Source of the DNA: Crotophaga sulcirostris
Taxonomy: Eukaryota > Chordata > Aves > Cuculiformes > Crotophagidae
Direction of reading: 5' to 3'
NCBI GenBank assembly: GCA_013397455.1
Contig: VYZB01000144.1
Location: forward strand, 1,428,258-1,492,257
DNA: 64,000 nt
Part shown: positions 51,226 to 64,000 of the stretch, one piece after another
Layout: each line of letters begins with the position of its first letter
Numbering within the stretch: the first letter of the stretch is position 1
The notes under the pieces: model-generated
Seen by the model: only the letters and a program-made list of their open reading frames with translations
Databases searched by the model: none
Told to the model about the DNA's origin: nothing
Position numbers and translations under genes: made by a program

Positions 51226-54200
51226 TATAACGGGTAGTATCGGGGTGAACAGCAGTATTGTCTCTGCCAGTCTTATTTCTGTTTACAGAGGAAAACTACC
51301 TTTGTCTAAGTACTGGGGCTTTTTCCCATTTCAGTGTCTATCCAATGAGACCAAAGTCTGACTTTCCCTGAACATACAGTGTTCATTTCCTGCTCTTTGT
51401 TATGAAGTGCTTTGGGATAAGTTCCAGGATCCAGAGATTTTCTCATTCCTTCTTCTGTCTCATGTGCTATACGCTTTACTAAACAAGATTGCCTTGGAAT
51501 ATTCAGAGAGTATTCCCTTGTTCCTACGATCCGTGACTCTCTTCTCCATTCAGTACACTGGTATTCTCATCTTCCATCTCCCAGTTCTCACAAGCTTATA
51601 AGAGGTACATAAAACAGCCCTTCTGCAAAGTATTTATTCTTCCTTTTCAGTTTTTCCCAATTCTCTCCCAGTTGTCTTGGTTTTCCTTTTAGCATGGTGA
51701 TTATATACATGACTTAGCTGAGTATCATGTAGAATTTTCTTGCTCCTGATCTTGCAATATAGTAGCATTAGTTAAAGATCTATGCATTGTTTTTTTAAAA
51801 AAAAGAGAGGGCAATCCCAAACTCTTGTCTAGAAATTTTCAATTGAATTACTGGAATTTGTATTAAATAATTATAATCTAGTATTCATCTTGATAAGTAG
51901 ATTCTTTCCCAACCAGAAATCCAAACTCTGAGAGATTCATGTGGTCTTCAATACCTAGGAGCAAGCACTCAGTTCTTCAGATGTTTGTTGAAGGTGTATA
52001 ATTGGAGCAGCTGTGTGTTTTGATAGTGAGATCCATAAGAAGGTGGAAAGTAATTTTAAAGACCCCTATCTCCAAGTTCTAAACAACCCATAGGCACAAT
52101 CTGGATTTCCCATCAAACACTCATCTCCAATCCATCTCTCCCACTACATGGAACGCTCACCTTCTATTTAGTTATGTTTATCAGTTTACATTGTGTTTTA
52201 AGTCTCGGGTTTGGCAAGAAAAAGATTATCCATTCATCACTTTTCTATCAGGTAGCCATCACAAAAGCAGAAACATTCAGGTCAGTCATGTGTTTTCAGG
52301 CTGCTTAGTCTGGTCATGGGTCTGCAGAAGCAACGAAGGGAAAGAAACACGGAATAAGGGGTTACTGCCAAAGTAGCAGTGAAACATCAAGGAGCTAAGA
52401 TCAAAAAACTGAAAATGAGCCATCAGTTTCGTTTAGTCACAAACAAAATGGAAAAAAAAACTTTAGAGTGATGCGAAAAGAACAATCATTCTTAATAAAA
52501 TATGCACAAAACCTGGAAGTAGTTTTGTATCAAGAGGTGTGAGTCCAAAGGGAAGCAAGGGGAACGATCAGTGTTAAGAAATATGGAGGATGATACGAGT
52601 GAGAAGTTGTTCTTTCTAAAGAAGTGAAGACCTAGGAAGGATTTTTCTTTTATTTTATGACTTTCTTTCAGCATCTGCTCATGAATTAACTCCTGAGCCT
52701 TCACAACTGACACATACGAGGATAAATAAAATCAAAAAGACAAGTCTTTGTGCATTTTTAAGCCACTGTAATTTCACTGGAGAATTTGGGTCCTACAGAG
52801 CAGGTTTCCTGTCATGAAATGCTTTTACTGTTTCTTCTTGTTCCGGACCATTCTAAACACTTGTTATGTAGATTTCTGGGGGGAAAAACAATCTCAGTTT
52901 TGACTGAGAAATGTATAAACATCTCTTCCTCCTCACTGTCAGACTCATCTGACACAATTCTGAAGCACTATGCAATAACTTAAAAATAAGAAGTTACACA
53001 GCCATATTTAAAACTCTCCTTGATTATCATCTGGTAAATGGTAAGTTTAGATGCCTCTGTGACTCGTTTTAGGATACTTTTTAGCACCTAAGGCCAAATA
53101 TGATTACGAAACAACATTTTTAATCTTACAAATAGTTTTTAACCCTACTTCTTCACAATCAAAAGTAAAGAATTTATGTTATTTCTCTTTTCATTGTATA
53201 TATTTCCTCTTCTATCAGAAAAAATAGAGGGAAATTCACCTATGTATCCTGAACTATTGATTATAAAGGTGAGAGTATAAATCTCAATTAATACTGTAAT
53301 ATAAGAATGAATATGTAACCCCTTTGATTAAAAGGGAGTTCACATTAAGAAATCTATAAACAATTTCTCACAGAGTTAAACCAGTGCTAATGGTAGCACA
53401 GGGTATGACAGTTTCTGAGTCTGATCTCATTCCCTACCTTTTATTTTTACACTGAAGTTAAATTTCATGTAAAAGTCGAATCACAAGAACTTACCTGATT
53501 TAAGAACTTAAATAAAATTGAAAATGCAATACAAAAATATAAAAATACACATAGCACACAATATTTTTCTAGTAAAGACTGCAGGATTAGTGATTTTAAT
53601 TACAATATTTGTAAATACTGTCATTTTACAGGTTATAAATATGAAGAAGAGATTAAAATGTACTTTTCTTCCATAAATATTTTTGCTCTATTGCAAACTT
53701 GTGAAGAGTATAGGTATTTTGCCTGTCAGTAGTTTCTACTGGCTAGTGATAGCCTGATATTTTTATTTCCAAAGTCACTTAAAAGGTTAACTCATGATAT
53801 TTTTATTATTTTTTCATCAGAAGCACATATGTCTAATTTGTATGTAAAGTTGCTAAAGGGCAAATCTCCCACATCAACATCTTTAGGAAAAGTATTCTCA
53901 GTTAGATAACTCAGTTGGAAAGACTGTAATCTAGCTGAATACCTCAACTAGCAGGAACTTGTTAATTTAAATCAGATATGAATTAGTATCTGTGTGTTCC
54001 TTCTACACAATCAAAAGTGCAGTAAGATTATTACATTACATAGGTGGAAACAAATTTGTTAAACATGAGGAGTTTTTAATGTTGAGGATAAAAAAGCTAT
54101 AGGACTACAAAACATGTTTGTACCAATTCTTATTTAAATAAGACTCACTTCAGCTAGAATCAGCAAGTCACTGTTTTGGATATGTATCATTTCAAATTCT

Positions 54201-56985
54201 GTGAAACTAGTGCACATAGCTATTAACCAGGTGTTAAAATCTGTACTTAGATGCAGTTACTTAACAAATTTTGAAATTCTAAGTTTTACTTCCTAATCAT
54301 TTTAAAAATTGAGTTAAAATCAATTATACAAGTTATTTCTCTGCAGAGATGTAGTATGCAAGTTAAAAAACGGAAAATATTGACAAAACAGGTGAAAACA
54401 TGTTTTAATAAATATATCTTGAAAACTGGTATATGGTGGAAGATCTTGCCAAATATTGAAGGTTTTTAGGGCAGCTTTTTAAAAACATAAAAGTCAAATC
54501 AACCACTTATGCATGTTTCATATAGACCTGGTTTTTAGCATTAAAAAACTTTCAGATTTTAGGAATTCTGCTGCTATCAGGCCATTCTTACAACAAATGA
54601 CTTATTCCTAAAGAAAGTAATGGGTAGAGAACAGAAATAACCTTTCTATTGTGACATCTACCTAGGATTCTCAAGATTACTATAAACAACATTAATTGAT
54701 AACATTGTGCATATTTTGCTATTTCTTTTTGTATTACAGGCAGCAGAGAGCAAGTACCCTGAAGGCATTCTGGAATTTTGGTAGAAAAATAATAACAACA
54801 ACAAAAAAAACCCATGTACATTGAAACTAAGCACATTTTCTCAGTTTTTAGCTAGGGTCAAAAATATGCGATAGTCAATGTCCCTCCTACAACCCTGTAC
54901 TGCACAGAGAAGGTTCTGAGCACACAAACTACATTTATTCCAAATTATACCAATTTGGAATATTCACTCCAAGAAGCACCTACTATCCTCCAAAAGCCAG
55001 TAGGTGTCCAGTTCTGGAGGCATACCAGAGCCAATCTGATATAACCCTCCCATCCCCAAAACATCTCTATAACATGGACCTTGGGTTCTTGGCGCTAACT
55101 TTTTTCATACTACAGGTTCATTCCTGTTGCTTTACAATATAATCTTAAAGACATCAATCATAATTGGCAAAAGTGCTTCAGGTTATGGGATTTTGAAATC
55201 CAACTACTAATTTCAAGACACCACAGAGATCCTTATTGTTGTAGCTCGCCTGTGCAACTGAAGCATTTAAGATAATAATGCTGGTGACTTTGTTCCCAGA
55301 GGTGGGCATATACAAACCCACCAAGTCCTGACACAATCTGTTCACTACATTCATGGTAAAAAAAAGCTTCAACAGAAGAGAACATAATGTCCACTAGCCA
55401 CTTATTTACTGAGTAGTATGCTCATATGAGAAAAAACTCATTTTAGGTTCCTGTTTTAAATCAAGGAGTCTGATGGTTAAAAAGTAGTTTTTTCCAGTAA
55501 ATAGATTTATCTTTTAGGACATCCCACATGCAATTTCTTCAGTATCAACCATTATATTTGCTTTAGTACAGTCAAAAGAACAAGTGAAAATACCATGAGG
55601 CAGTTCAGCAGCAAACGGAAACTGAGCTGGGGCAAAATGGTATTGTCTACTTCAAGAAGCCAGAATATGTTGTCTGAGGTTACTTCAACAAAATAAAATA
55701 TCCTACTTAAAATTTGTAATCAGATAAGTCATATGATTGTTTCTTTATTTGTATTATTTGCATTACTCATTTTCTAACAAGATTTTCATCATTATTCTTG
55801 ATAGTCTCTATTTAGGCAGACAGAAAAAGATGCATTTTAAAAAGCAAACACTCTCCAGTGAAGACAGGGAGAAAAGCAACTATGATCTTCCATGGCTCGC
55901 TCAATGACATAGCAAATCTATTAAGAAAGTGAGGAGACCATATTTTCTAAGCCATGTGTGCAAATTTAATCAAAAAGCTATTTTTATTCTATATTTAAGT
56001 ATAATTATAATTGGCTATGGAAAAACACTTTACCAAAATAGTTTGGGGAGTAATCACTGCAGAAGAAAAGAAACCTGTAGTTAGTTTCAGGATTAATAAA
56101 AGGAAAAGTTTAATATATATGCTTGGAAAATATCTAGCACAGTTAAACAAAACCCATGTGAAATATATCCAACTGTCAAAAAAATGAAGGCAATTAGCAG
56201 CAATTATAGAGCTTCTTTCCCAAAACTATGTGTTGTAAATCCTTTTCATCAGGGAAAGGGCCAATAACATCAAGTCATTGTGTGTCTGAACAGGAAGCCT
56301 AGTATGTAAGAACACTTTAGTCTTAATTAACTTTTGGATACCACTTTCTGCAGATTATTATCAGCAGAGGCGCTGCATAGAGGAAACTATGTATCTTAGA
56401 TTCCTATTAAAGGATTAATTGTATTTTTAAGTGCAATATGGTAATGAGAAGTAATGGTTGTTTGCTGGAGGTATACTGTACTTAATAGGTTGGTGGATTA
56501 AACAGTCCCTGCATTAAAAGGAATTATTGTATTTGTCATAAATGCCTTTGAGGATAAATTTACTTTCAACTGTTGGAAGAATTCTTTGATACAAAACATG
56601 AAGGATTACATGAAGGTGACAGGAGAGGCGGTCTGCATCTGTCAGGTGTGCTCCTGATCACAGGCCAAGAAAGCTTACAAAGTAACCTGGGGCACATTAC
56701 ATTTAGAAACCAAGCCCTGTTATCAAAACTCAAAGAATCTGATGCAGTTGAATGTTTTGTATTTGGAAAGGACAAGGGGAAAAGAAATGCATTTGGAATT
56801 TATTGTGTTTCTGTACTGGCTGCATTTTTTCTACTGGGCTCCCTAACCCTTCAGTTAGAGGGTAACTGTGTTTATAATGATAGTGGTTACTGTAATGTAA
56901 AAATGAAGATGCAAAAGTTAAGTTCTTCATTTTTTAACACAAGCCCCAAACCATGACCACAAATGGCAGTTTAAGGAGGGGGAAA
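51226..56985. other. Unique AT-rich DNA, no gene seen
   Basis: No exon, RNA gene or recognisable transposon was found. The plus-strand frame at 56,573-56,956 (127 codons) has a hydrophobic stretch (IYCVSVLAAFFLLGSLTL) but no signal of a known protein and no conserved motif. I treat it as chance. Confidence 0.5.
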
Positions 56986-57036
56986 GGAACAAAACAAAGC
57001 AAAACAAAAAAACCACGCAAACCAAGAAACAAACCT
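56986..57036 (+). repeat. A-rich simple sequence (AAAACA-like)
   Basis: This is an imperfect A/C-rich low-complexity stretch (ggaacaaaacaaagcaaaac and following) directly upstream of a CR1 3' stub. It may be a decayed simple repeat. Confidence 0.7.
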
Positions 57037-57039
57037 GAA

Positions 57040-57081
57040 GGACGGGTCCCTTCCAACCGAAACTATTCTATGATTCTATGA
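57040..57081 (+). mobile_element. CR1 LINE 3'-terminal stub
   Basis: The sequence gacgggtcccttccaaccga followed by aactattctatgattctatg is the last ~40 bases of a CR1 3' UTR with two octamer tail units. Nothing of the element's body is visible upstream, where A-rich simple sequence takes over. It lies tail-to-tail with the larger minus-strand CR1 that starts 260 bases to the right. Confidence 0.87.
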
Positions 57082-57342
57082 CATATCCAGAGTGAATACT
57101 TCTCATCTACTGCTTCAAGACTGGATAGTTTCATATGAAATATTTTTCATAGGAATTTTGCAATAATCTGTTCTAACCCCACCCACGCTTTCATGTTGGA
57201 TATGGCTGATAATTGTGCAAGGGCATGGGTGGGGGGAAAATTACTCCTGTGATTTTGGAGTAATTTAGTTTCTAGAGACTGAAGGCTTTTATTTTTAGCA
57301 AGTGTGTAATCTAGTGTAAGATTTTTTCCTGTAAAAGACTGT
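57082..57342. other. Unique spacer between two CR1 3' ends
   Basis: No feature was recognised in these 260 bases separating two convergent CR1 copies. Confidence 0.5.
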
Positions 57343-58570
57343 AGAATCATAGAATACTTTAGGTTGGAAAAGACTTTAAAAATCATCTAGTTCCAACCCC
57401 CCTGTCATGGGCAGGGACACCCCCTGATAGACCAGGTTCCTCAAAGCCTCATCCATCCTGCTTCCAGGGAGAAGGCATCCACTACTTGTCTGGGCAGCCT
57501 GTGCCAGGGACTCACCACCCTCACATAAAATTTGCTTCGTAATATCTAATCTAAATCTCCCCTCTTTCAACCTAGAACCATTAGCCCTCATCCTACCACT
57601 ACACTCCCTAAGAAAGAGACCCTCCCTATCTTCCCTGTAGGATCCCTTTAAGTATTGGAAGGCTGCTATAAGGTCTCCTGGAGCTTTCTCTTCTCTAGGA
57701 TAAACAAGCCCAGCTATCCTCATATGGGAGGTGCTCCAGCCCCCTGATCGTCTTTGCAGCCATCCTCTGGACTCACTCTAACAGATTCATGTCCTCCGTA
57801 TGCTGAGGACTCTAGAACTGATTGCAGTGCTCCAGGAGAGGTCTCGCAAAACCATAGTAGAGGGGCAGAATCACCTCCCTCAACCTGCTGGTCAGACTTC
57901 TTTGGATGCAGTCCAGAATATGATTGGACACTCAATCCCATCTGTACCCTCAAGTCCTATTCCTCAGGGCTGCTCTCAATCCATTCTCTGCCCAGCCTGT
58001 AATTGTGTTAGGGATTGCCCCAACCCAAGCGTAGGACCCTGCATTTGGCCTTATTGAACTTCATGAGGTTAGCGTAGGCCCACCTCTCAAAGTTGTCAAG
58101 GTCCTTTTGGATGGCATTCCTTCTCTCCAGCATGTTGACTGCAACACACAGCTTGGTGTCACTGGCAAACTTGCTGAGAGTGCTGTCAATCCCACTGTCC
58201 ATGTCTGCAACGAAGATGTTAAGCAACACCGGGCCCCATACCAACACTGGAGGAATGTCACTCATCACCTCTCTCTACTTGGACATTGAGTTGTTGACCA
58301 CAACTCTATGAGTGTGACCATCCAAGCAATTCCTTATCCGCCAAGTGGTGCATCTGTCAAATCGATGTCACTCCAATCTAGAGACAAGAAAGTCATGTGG
58401 GAGAGTGTGGAATGCTTTGCACAAATCCAGGTAGATGATGTCAGTTACGCTTCTCTTATCCACCAATTCTGTAACCCCACTGCAGAAGCCACTGGATTCA
58501 TCAGGCATGATTTACCCTTAGTGAAACCATGTTGGCTGTCACAAATCACCTCCTTATTTTCCATGTAGAC
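57343..58570 (-). mobile_element. CR1 LINE, 5'-truncated, RT core to 3' tail
   Basis: This 1.2-kb CR1, read right to left, is the best preserved element in the window. From its 5' side it covers the reverse-transcriptase palm (GPVLLNIFVADMDSGI, KFASDTKLCVAV), the thumb region (LDNFERWAYANLMKFNKAKC, 58,008-58,268), then the ORF2 carboxy end (LIAAFQYLKGSYREDREGLF, LKEGRFRLDI, 57,376-57,723), the 3' UTR and the terminal octamer (agaatcatagaat at 57,343). The catalytic F-A-D-D box reads FASD, so a catalytic aspartate is lost. About 65 bases are missing around 57,925-57,945, and frameshifts separate the surviving frames. It is inactive. The word agact flanks both ends (57,336-57,340 and 58,567-58,571), possibly a short target duplication. 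Confidence 0.95.
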
Positions 58571-61500
58571 TTGATGTACTTCCTTTCAGCCGCAAGGTAG
58601 GTAGTGGGAGTTGACATTGCTGTAGATCCAAAAAGGGAAACAGTCTGGTTAAAGCAAGGATTAGCTTTGATTTGATTGAATGGGGGGGAATGCACAAAAG
58701 GACAACAGTATTATGTGGTGGTTGTGCACACATACTCGTACAATGCCAAGGAGAGCGAGAAGGAGATAAACAAACTTTTAAAGATCCCATAAGAAATAAG
58801 AAAAACAACAGCTTTTTGCTATAAACAGTGGTTAAGGTTGGAACCACGGAGAAGAAAATGTAGAACAGTATGATATAACAGAAAAGATGCTTAGCTACTA
58901 GTAGAAAAATTTTTAAAAATATTATTCCCAGTTATATGAAACATATGCAAAAAGACTTGGAAATGAAATTACTTAAATTTTAGGTTTGAATATCAGTGTA
59001 CCACTTGGAATATCAATTTTCAAAATAATTTTTCAGTAGCCTTCTAGATGCTAAAAGTAGCTGAGACTCTCACTGTCTTAAAGCATTACAGGAGGAAGAG
59101 AAATAAAGGAGGAAAGGAGGAATGCTACTAGAGAGAGTATGAATTTAGAAGAGAAACACTGATCCCACAACCTTTTCCCTGAAAGAAATCACTCCTTTGT
59201 AGACCTGAGACACTTTCTTTCCTGTTTCAAGAGATCCTTCCGCCCTCACGCTTCATGACAGATACCCTTTTCAGTAGAAAAGCTTAAGCCTCTCTTAAGT
59301 GTGACTTGACTTAGAAAACACCAAGAAAACTACAGTTCTCTATACTTTTTCATTTACTTGATGAGGCCTTAAGGTGCTTTTCATGCTGAAATTAGCTTGC
59401 CAATGAAAAGACTGTGAGGTCCAACCAAAAAAGTTTAATAGCTCTTGATGAATGAAGTTATTCCATTTTTTTTTCAAAAGTTATAGGTCTTTGTTAGATA
59501 CACAAAATGGATACAAGAATCACACAAGTACTTTTGTCCTTGTCAGCTCCTCCCAGGAATTTTCTTATGAAACTGGAAAAAAAAATAAAGTACATAAATT
59601 CTATTTTGTTACAATACTAAGATACAAGTTCTACAGATGTTTCTGTTCAAAGTATATACACAAAATGCTCCATGCCCCAAGACGTGATTTATGTATTATT
59701 GGTGTCTTGTATGGAAATTACTAGAATTGTGGTTTCATAAGGTATGAAATTAATTAAAACTTAGTATTAAGTATATGAAGACCACCAGAAGCAAGCTCTT
59801 AAAAATTCTAATGGAAAAGAAGCTAAAGGGATAACAAGTCCATGAAATATAGTCTAAGTGTGAATAAAAGGATAAGCATGAATAAGTAGTAGGTGTGAAT
59901 AAGAGACTGTATGCTTTAAAAAATGTAGAAAACGATACAACATTGATACTGAAAGATCTAAGAAGTAGAAGTGGTTTTCTGAGCAGTTTAGAAATAAACC
60001 ATGTGCCAGGGAAAGTGCTAAGTCTGTTCCTCAGTCTGATTATCATTTCTTATCTGAAAGCATTAGCAAAGGAAAGGAAGTCTAAGTAATCAAAAGAAAA
60101 GACCAAAACAATTTATATTGCCAGTCAAGTTCAGCCTGCCAGTGCAAGTCAGTTTTTCCGACTCTTAAGCCAGTGAGTCAAATAAGGAGAAGTGAGTCTG
60201 CTAAAATGGTTATTTCTGAACCCAATTAAAGACAATTCTGAGGTTCTTTCAACTTATCCCATTATACCCTTCAGTGAACCACCACCTAATTTTTTTATTG
60301 TAATTATTTTTGTAAATGCTAGCTCATAGACAATTAGTGTTCTGTGTATGAACTCACATGAAATACTGGATTGACTTTGTAGAAAAGCATTGCATAAAAG
60401 TTAAATGGCTTTAGGAATAAAGGAACTTTAAACAATGTGGTTTTCTGAATCAATTCAGTAAGCCATAAAATCCCAACTAGCTAGTTTTGAAAGGAGCATG
60501 TCTGGCTTGTGATTGTTAGTGGCTTGAGAGTGGAGGTAATGGTAAATCTTTTTATACTGAAAACCTATTTGCAAACTTTGAAATTAAATAATTGCATTGG
60601 TCTGCAAAGTGGGGATGCTTTGTTGCTTTTTAGCACTAAAATATGCGTCTCTGTTTCAAATTCTTTGTGTTCTCCTTAGTAATCACAATTCCTTCTGTTC
60701 ATCAGCTGGATAGATTTACAGTTCTGAGTTTTATGACATTTGTTTTCTCCTTTGTATTCACATGGTCTATTGGAGATTTTTAAAAAAGTTTTTGCACTAT
60801 AAGCAAAGAAGACTTTCCTTTAGTCCATCTGTAAGTTCAAATCTCTTCTTCATTAGACATCAAACATTGCTAATTATTCATCTTTATTAGGATGTCTGAC
60901 TGATTTGCAGTGAATCTGCAGAACCAGTCATACTTCAGTCTAGGAACTTATTTACCTTTTCCTCTTAGTTGGTCTAAAGCTGTATAGAGACAAATCAGTT
61001 CTGGTATCAGAGATACAGGGGAATGAGCTCCTAATGAATGTATGGACCTTTACCCATTTTGCCCTATATCTGATCTCTGATGTTGGTAAGCCAACAAGAG
61101 AGATGTTTGACTTTTTTCACCTATCTAACCTCCCATAATCCATGGTTTAGGGACATTTTTGCTGATTGTCATTTTGCCTGTATGGAAATCAGATGTCCAT
61201 ACTTATCCTGCCAAATGGTCAGTAGATACCTGAGACCTCTCTTGGAGTTATTTTTAAGGACTAGGCTCAAACTTCACACCTTTTCTTGTAATATCCAGTT
61301 CAGTCTAACAAGTAAATAGCTCACATCAATAGCTTTTATGTTTAAAATCCAAGTACCATTTGAATTCTACAATTAATTTTTTTAAAAAAAAAATCTGGCA
61401 TACCCTTTCCAACTAAGACTGAAGGAGAAAATCAAAACAAGCTACTGATTGGTCTGTTGCAAAATGCTGCTACGAATGGTGACAATACTGACAAAAATGA

Positions 61501-64000
61501 ACATACATACACACGTTTGTAAGAACAGTGTATGTTTATGAATTTTATGTATATTTTGTATAAACACTAGTACTAGTGCAATAAGTTTGTTATAGAAGTC
61601 CTTAAAATATGCCTCCTTTCCTCCAATTTGCAAACTTCATGCTGAGGCCACTGTTTTTCCAAGTATTAGACAAAAATTCTCTTATATCAAATGGCAGAGA
61701 AGCTGAAAGTCTGTGCTGCTGGCATATAATTTGAAAAGGAGCTAACAAGACCCAAAAAAGTTCTAATAACCAACCGCAGAAAAAGGCATAGTAGGACAGA
61801 GAGGGAGAGAGGGTTTTTTTTAAACAGATGCATATTCTTAGTCCTTGCACCTTGTTCACTGTGCTGCTTCATTTCATCTCACTAGTATGTGTTCTGATAA
61901 TGTATCTTACATAGTCACTGAAAAAATTTTAAAACAGTGCTTATGTAATAGCAGCTATTCAGTGTTTGGTTTTGCCCACCATACTTTTCATTATATTTAC
62001 AGTATTTAATTGAAACTCTAGTCTTTTTCTAGTGAGAGAAGTAACATCAGCTTGGGGACAAACTTTTTCAAACTGAAGTTGCCCTGAGTTCTTTTACTTG
62101 TCCATACTGCTAAATGGATGTGAAACAGGGGAGATACAGAAAACGCATGAATCATCTAGAAGTGTGTACACAAAATTCTCCCTGACTGAGTTGTTGGTTG
62201 AAGAGCGATCTCACAATGTAGTACTCAAAACCGTTTGCGTGGTTGGATGGTGCATTTTCTGTGTGCCAGCAATTAAGAGTTTTGGTGTTATTTTATAACA
62301 TATTGAATCACTTTGCTTTCATGGCACTGGGAACTTATCACAGCATTGACACTTGTCACTAATGGCTATTGAAATATTTATGCTCAAGTGACAGATGCAC
62401 TGATCAGACATAGTTCAGAAGGAGAACATGAAGCTACCTAAGCAATATTTAGACACTGGAATAGACTGTGAAAAGATGAAGTGTAAATATTCAAAATTGT
62501 GAAGGTTGAAGCAGAAGATGCTGAAGTAATGGTGGAGGTATGTCTGCAAAAAAAGGTGACTCACATGCTTAAACCAGTACCACTATCTGCATGTTCACCA
62601 ACCCTGATTCATCATGGTTATGATCCAGACTCCTGCTTATCCAAATTTTTTTCACTTACAATTGCATTTCACCAAAGAAGGAGGAGAGAGCTTTAAAAAT
62701 AAACGAACAAGCAAATAAACAAGCAAAAAGTCCTAACGCTTGCTGCTCTATTTTCAAAATCAACTGCCCAATAATTAAGCTTGAAAGAACGATTTCTTTA
62801 ACAATATCTAACTGTAATTTGTTAAAAATATATGAATAATTAAGATGTCAAAGATGTATTTTACTTCTAGACAACTTAAATGTTTTGCTTGAGCCAAAAC
62901 ATATATATTACTTCCCGTCTTTATGTTCCCATGAGAAAAATGAGAGAAAATCATTTCAGGTTGGTCCAAAATTGATTTTTTCCACAATTTTTCAGGTCAG
63001 CCAATGAAGTGAAAAATCAATTCTTCACACAGCTTTAACTCAGGCCCTTCTTGAATATAGAATTATTACTTTCCTCCTGAGCATTTTCCATGGAATTCCT
63101 CACTATATAAATTAATTTATCTTAATTTGGCATAGATTAATTAATTTATCTTCATAATACTTTTGTAAAAGAATTGGGACTACTATTTTAATTTCACACA
63201 AGAGAAGCTGAGGTATAGTTAGATTAGAAAGCAAAATTTGCATTTTTGCGTATTCCCCAGAACTATAATCTTATTTAGCAGAATAGTTAGCTGTTGCATA
63301 AAATACAGAGCTAGAAATGGTCAAAGCATACCTGCCACAAACATCAGCCTCTTCTATGTTTCCATAGTGCCTTTGTGAACAAGATTGCAGGTTTTCTTAT
63401 TGGACACCAGAGACAGGAATACAGCTGGTTGCTAGCTGTGAAAAATTTACTTTAAAGGACACACAGGAACCAGTTTAGAAGAACAGAGTTAGAAGTACCT
63501 AATAATAATAAAATAAAAGAACATATTTTGCTCTAACATAAAATATTCATAGAGGGTTGGAGTCTGCCATGTTCCAATACAAGTGAAAATACAATATTCT
63601 ACTACAGTACTCAGCTACAAGCCGTCAAAAGCTCCTGCCAGAAATAAAAAACTACACAATGGGGAATATAGAATGAGACCATGCATCTTTAGATCTTGAA
63701 GACTACAATGATAAGGATCAAAAACATGTCTGAAAACCTATCTGCACCCAGATACAACAATGACATTTCTCTGACATTAATACAGGCTCAATGAAAAGCC
63801 AAAAATGGCCTATATAGTTCACCACAGTTCACATTTTTTAGATAATGCTGTGGCATTTTACTTGAGATACAAACCAGCAACCCACTTAAAATCATATAAG
63901 AAAAGATCCTGTATCTTGGTATCAAACCATTAAAGCGAAACTAAACTTTGTGATTTCTCTGCCTGAATTGCTTCTTAAGTCTCATTACAGGGCAAAGTAA
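58571..64000. other. Unique AT-rich DNA, no gene seen
   Basis: No gene, RNA or transposon was recognised to the end of the window. Open frames are under 100 codons. A short direct duplication of attaatttatctt occurs around 63,111-63,152. T runs are few and off the comb lattice. Confidence 0.5.

Noticed and set aside
56573..56956. 127-codon plus-strand frame with a membrane-like stretch
   Set aside because: There is no signal peptide, no known motif and no neighbouring exon or splice evidence, so it was left as chance.

Overview
The window looks like 64 kb of AT-rich, gene-free nuclear DNA from a bird. That call rests on the repeats. Every recognisable interspersed element but one is a CR1 (chicken repeat 1) LINE fragment, and the exception is a solo LTR of a type common in bird genomes, oriented 5'-TGTCC...TGACA-3' on the minus strand. 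I found no exon, tRNA, rRNA or other gene I can support. The open frames present are short, low-complexity or inside transposons. The window is probably intergenic or deep intronic.

Layout. 1-4,699 is ordinary unique DNA with one CR1 ORF2 remnant (about 735-1,340). It ends in a (TTTCC)n microsatellite that runs into a 469-base assembly gap (4,700-5,168). The contig from 5,169 to 42,546 carries five CR1 pieces of different ages (6.4, 12.8-13.3, 18.8-19.1 and 21.9-22.8 kb, counting the 3' stub), a few dense non-repetitive blocks that may be conserved non-coding DNA, and a striking comb of T runs. A single N at 42,547 appears to mark the next join. From 42,548 to the end the DNA is ordinary again. 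It holds a solo LTR (49,966-50,463), an ancient CR1 reverse-transcriptase remnant (about 50,705-51,225), a CR1 3' stub (57,040-57,081) and a 1.2-kb younger CR1 (57,343-58,570).

The most remarkable signal is the comb. Between the two gaps, blocks of nine T recur at exactly 59-base spacing (positions 31-39 modulo 59 in window coordinates), from 5,223 to 42,519, which is 633 slots. By hand count about 157 slots are filled, always with T on this strand. The phase never drifts, it runs straight through CR1 insertions of different ages, and it is absent outside the two gaps. Where a CR1 consensus is known, the T block replaces the expected bases at equal length. This is best read as a technical overwrite of one contig and not as biology. 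It invalidates any ORF, motif or alignment crossing those slots.
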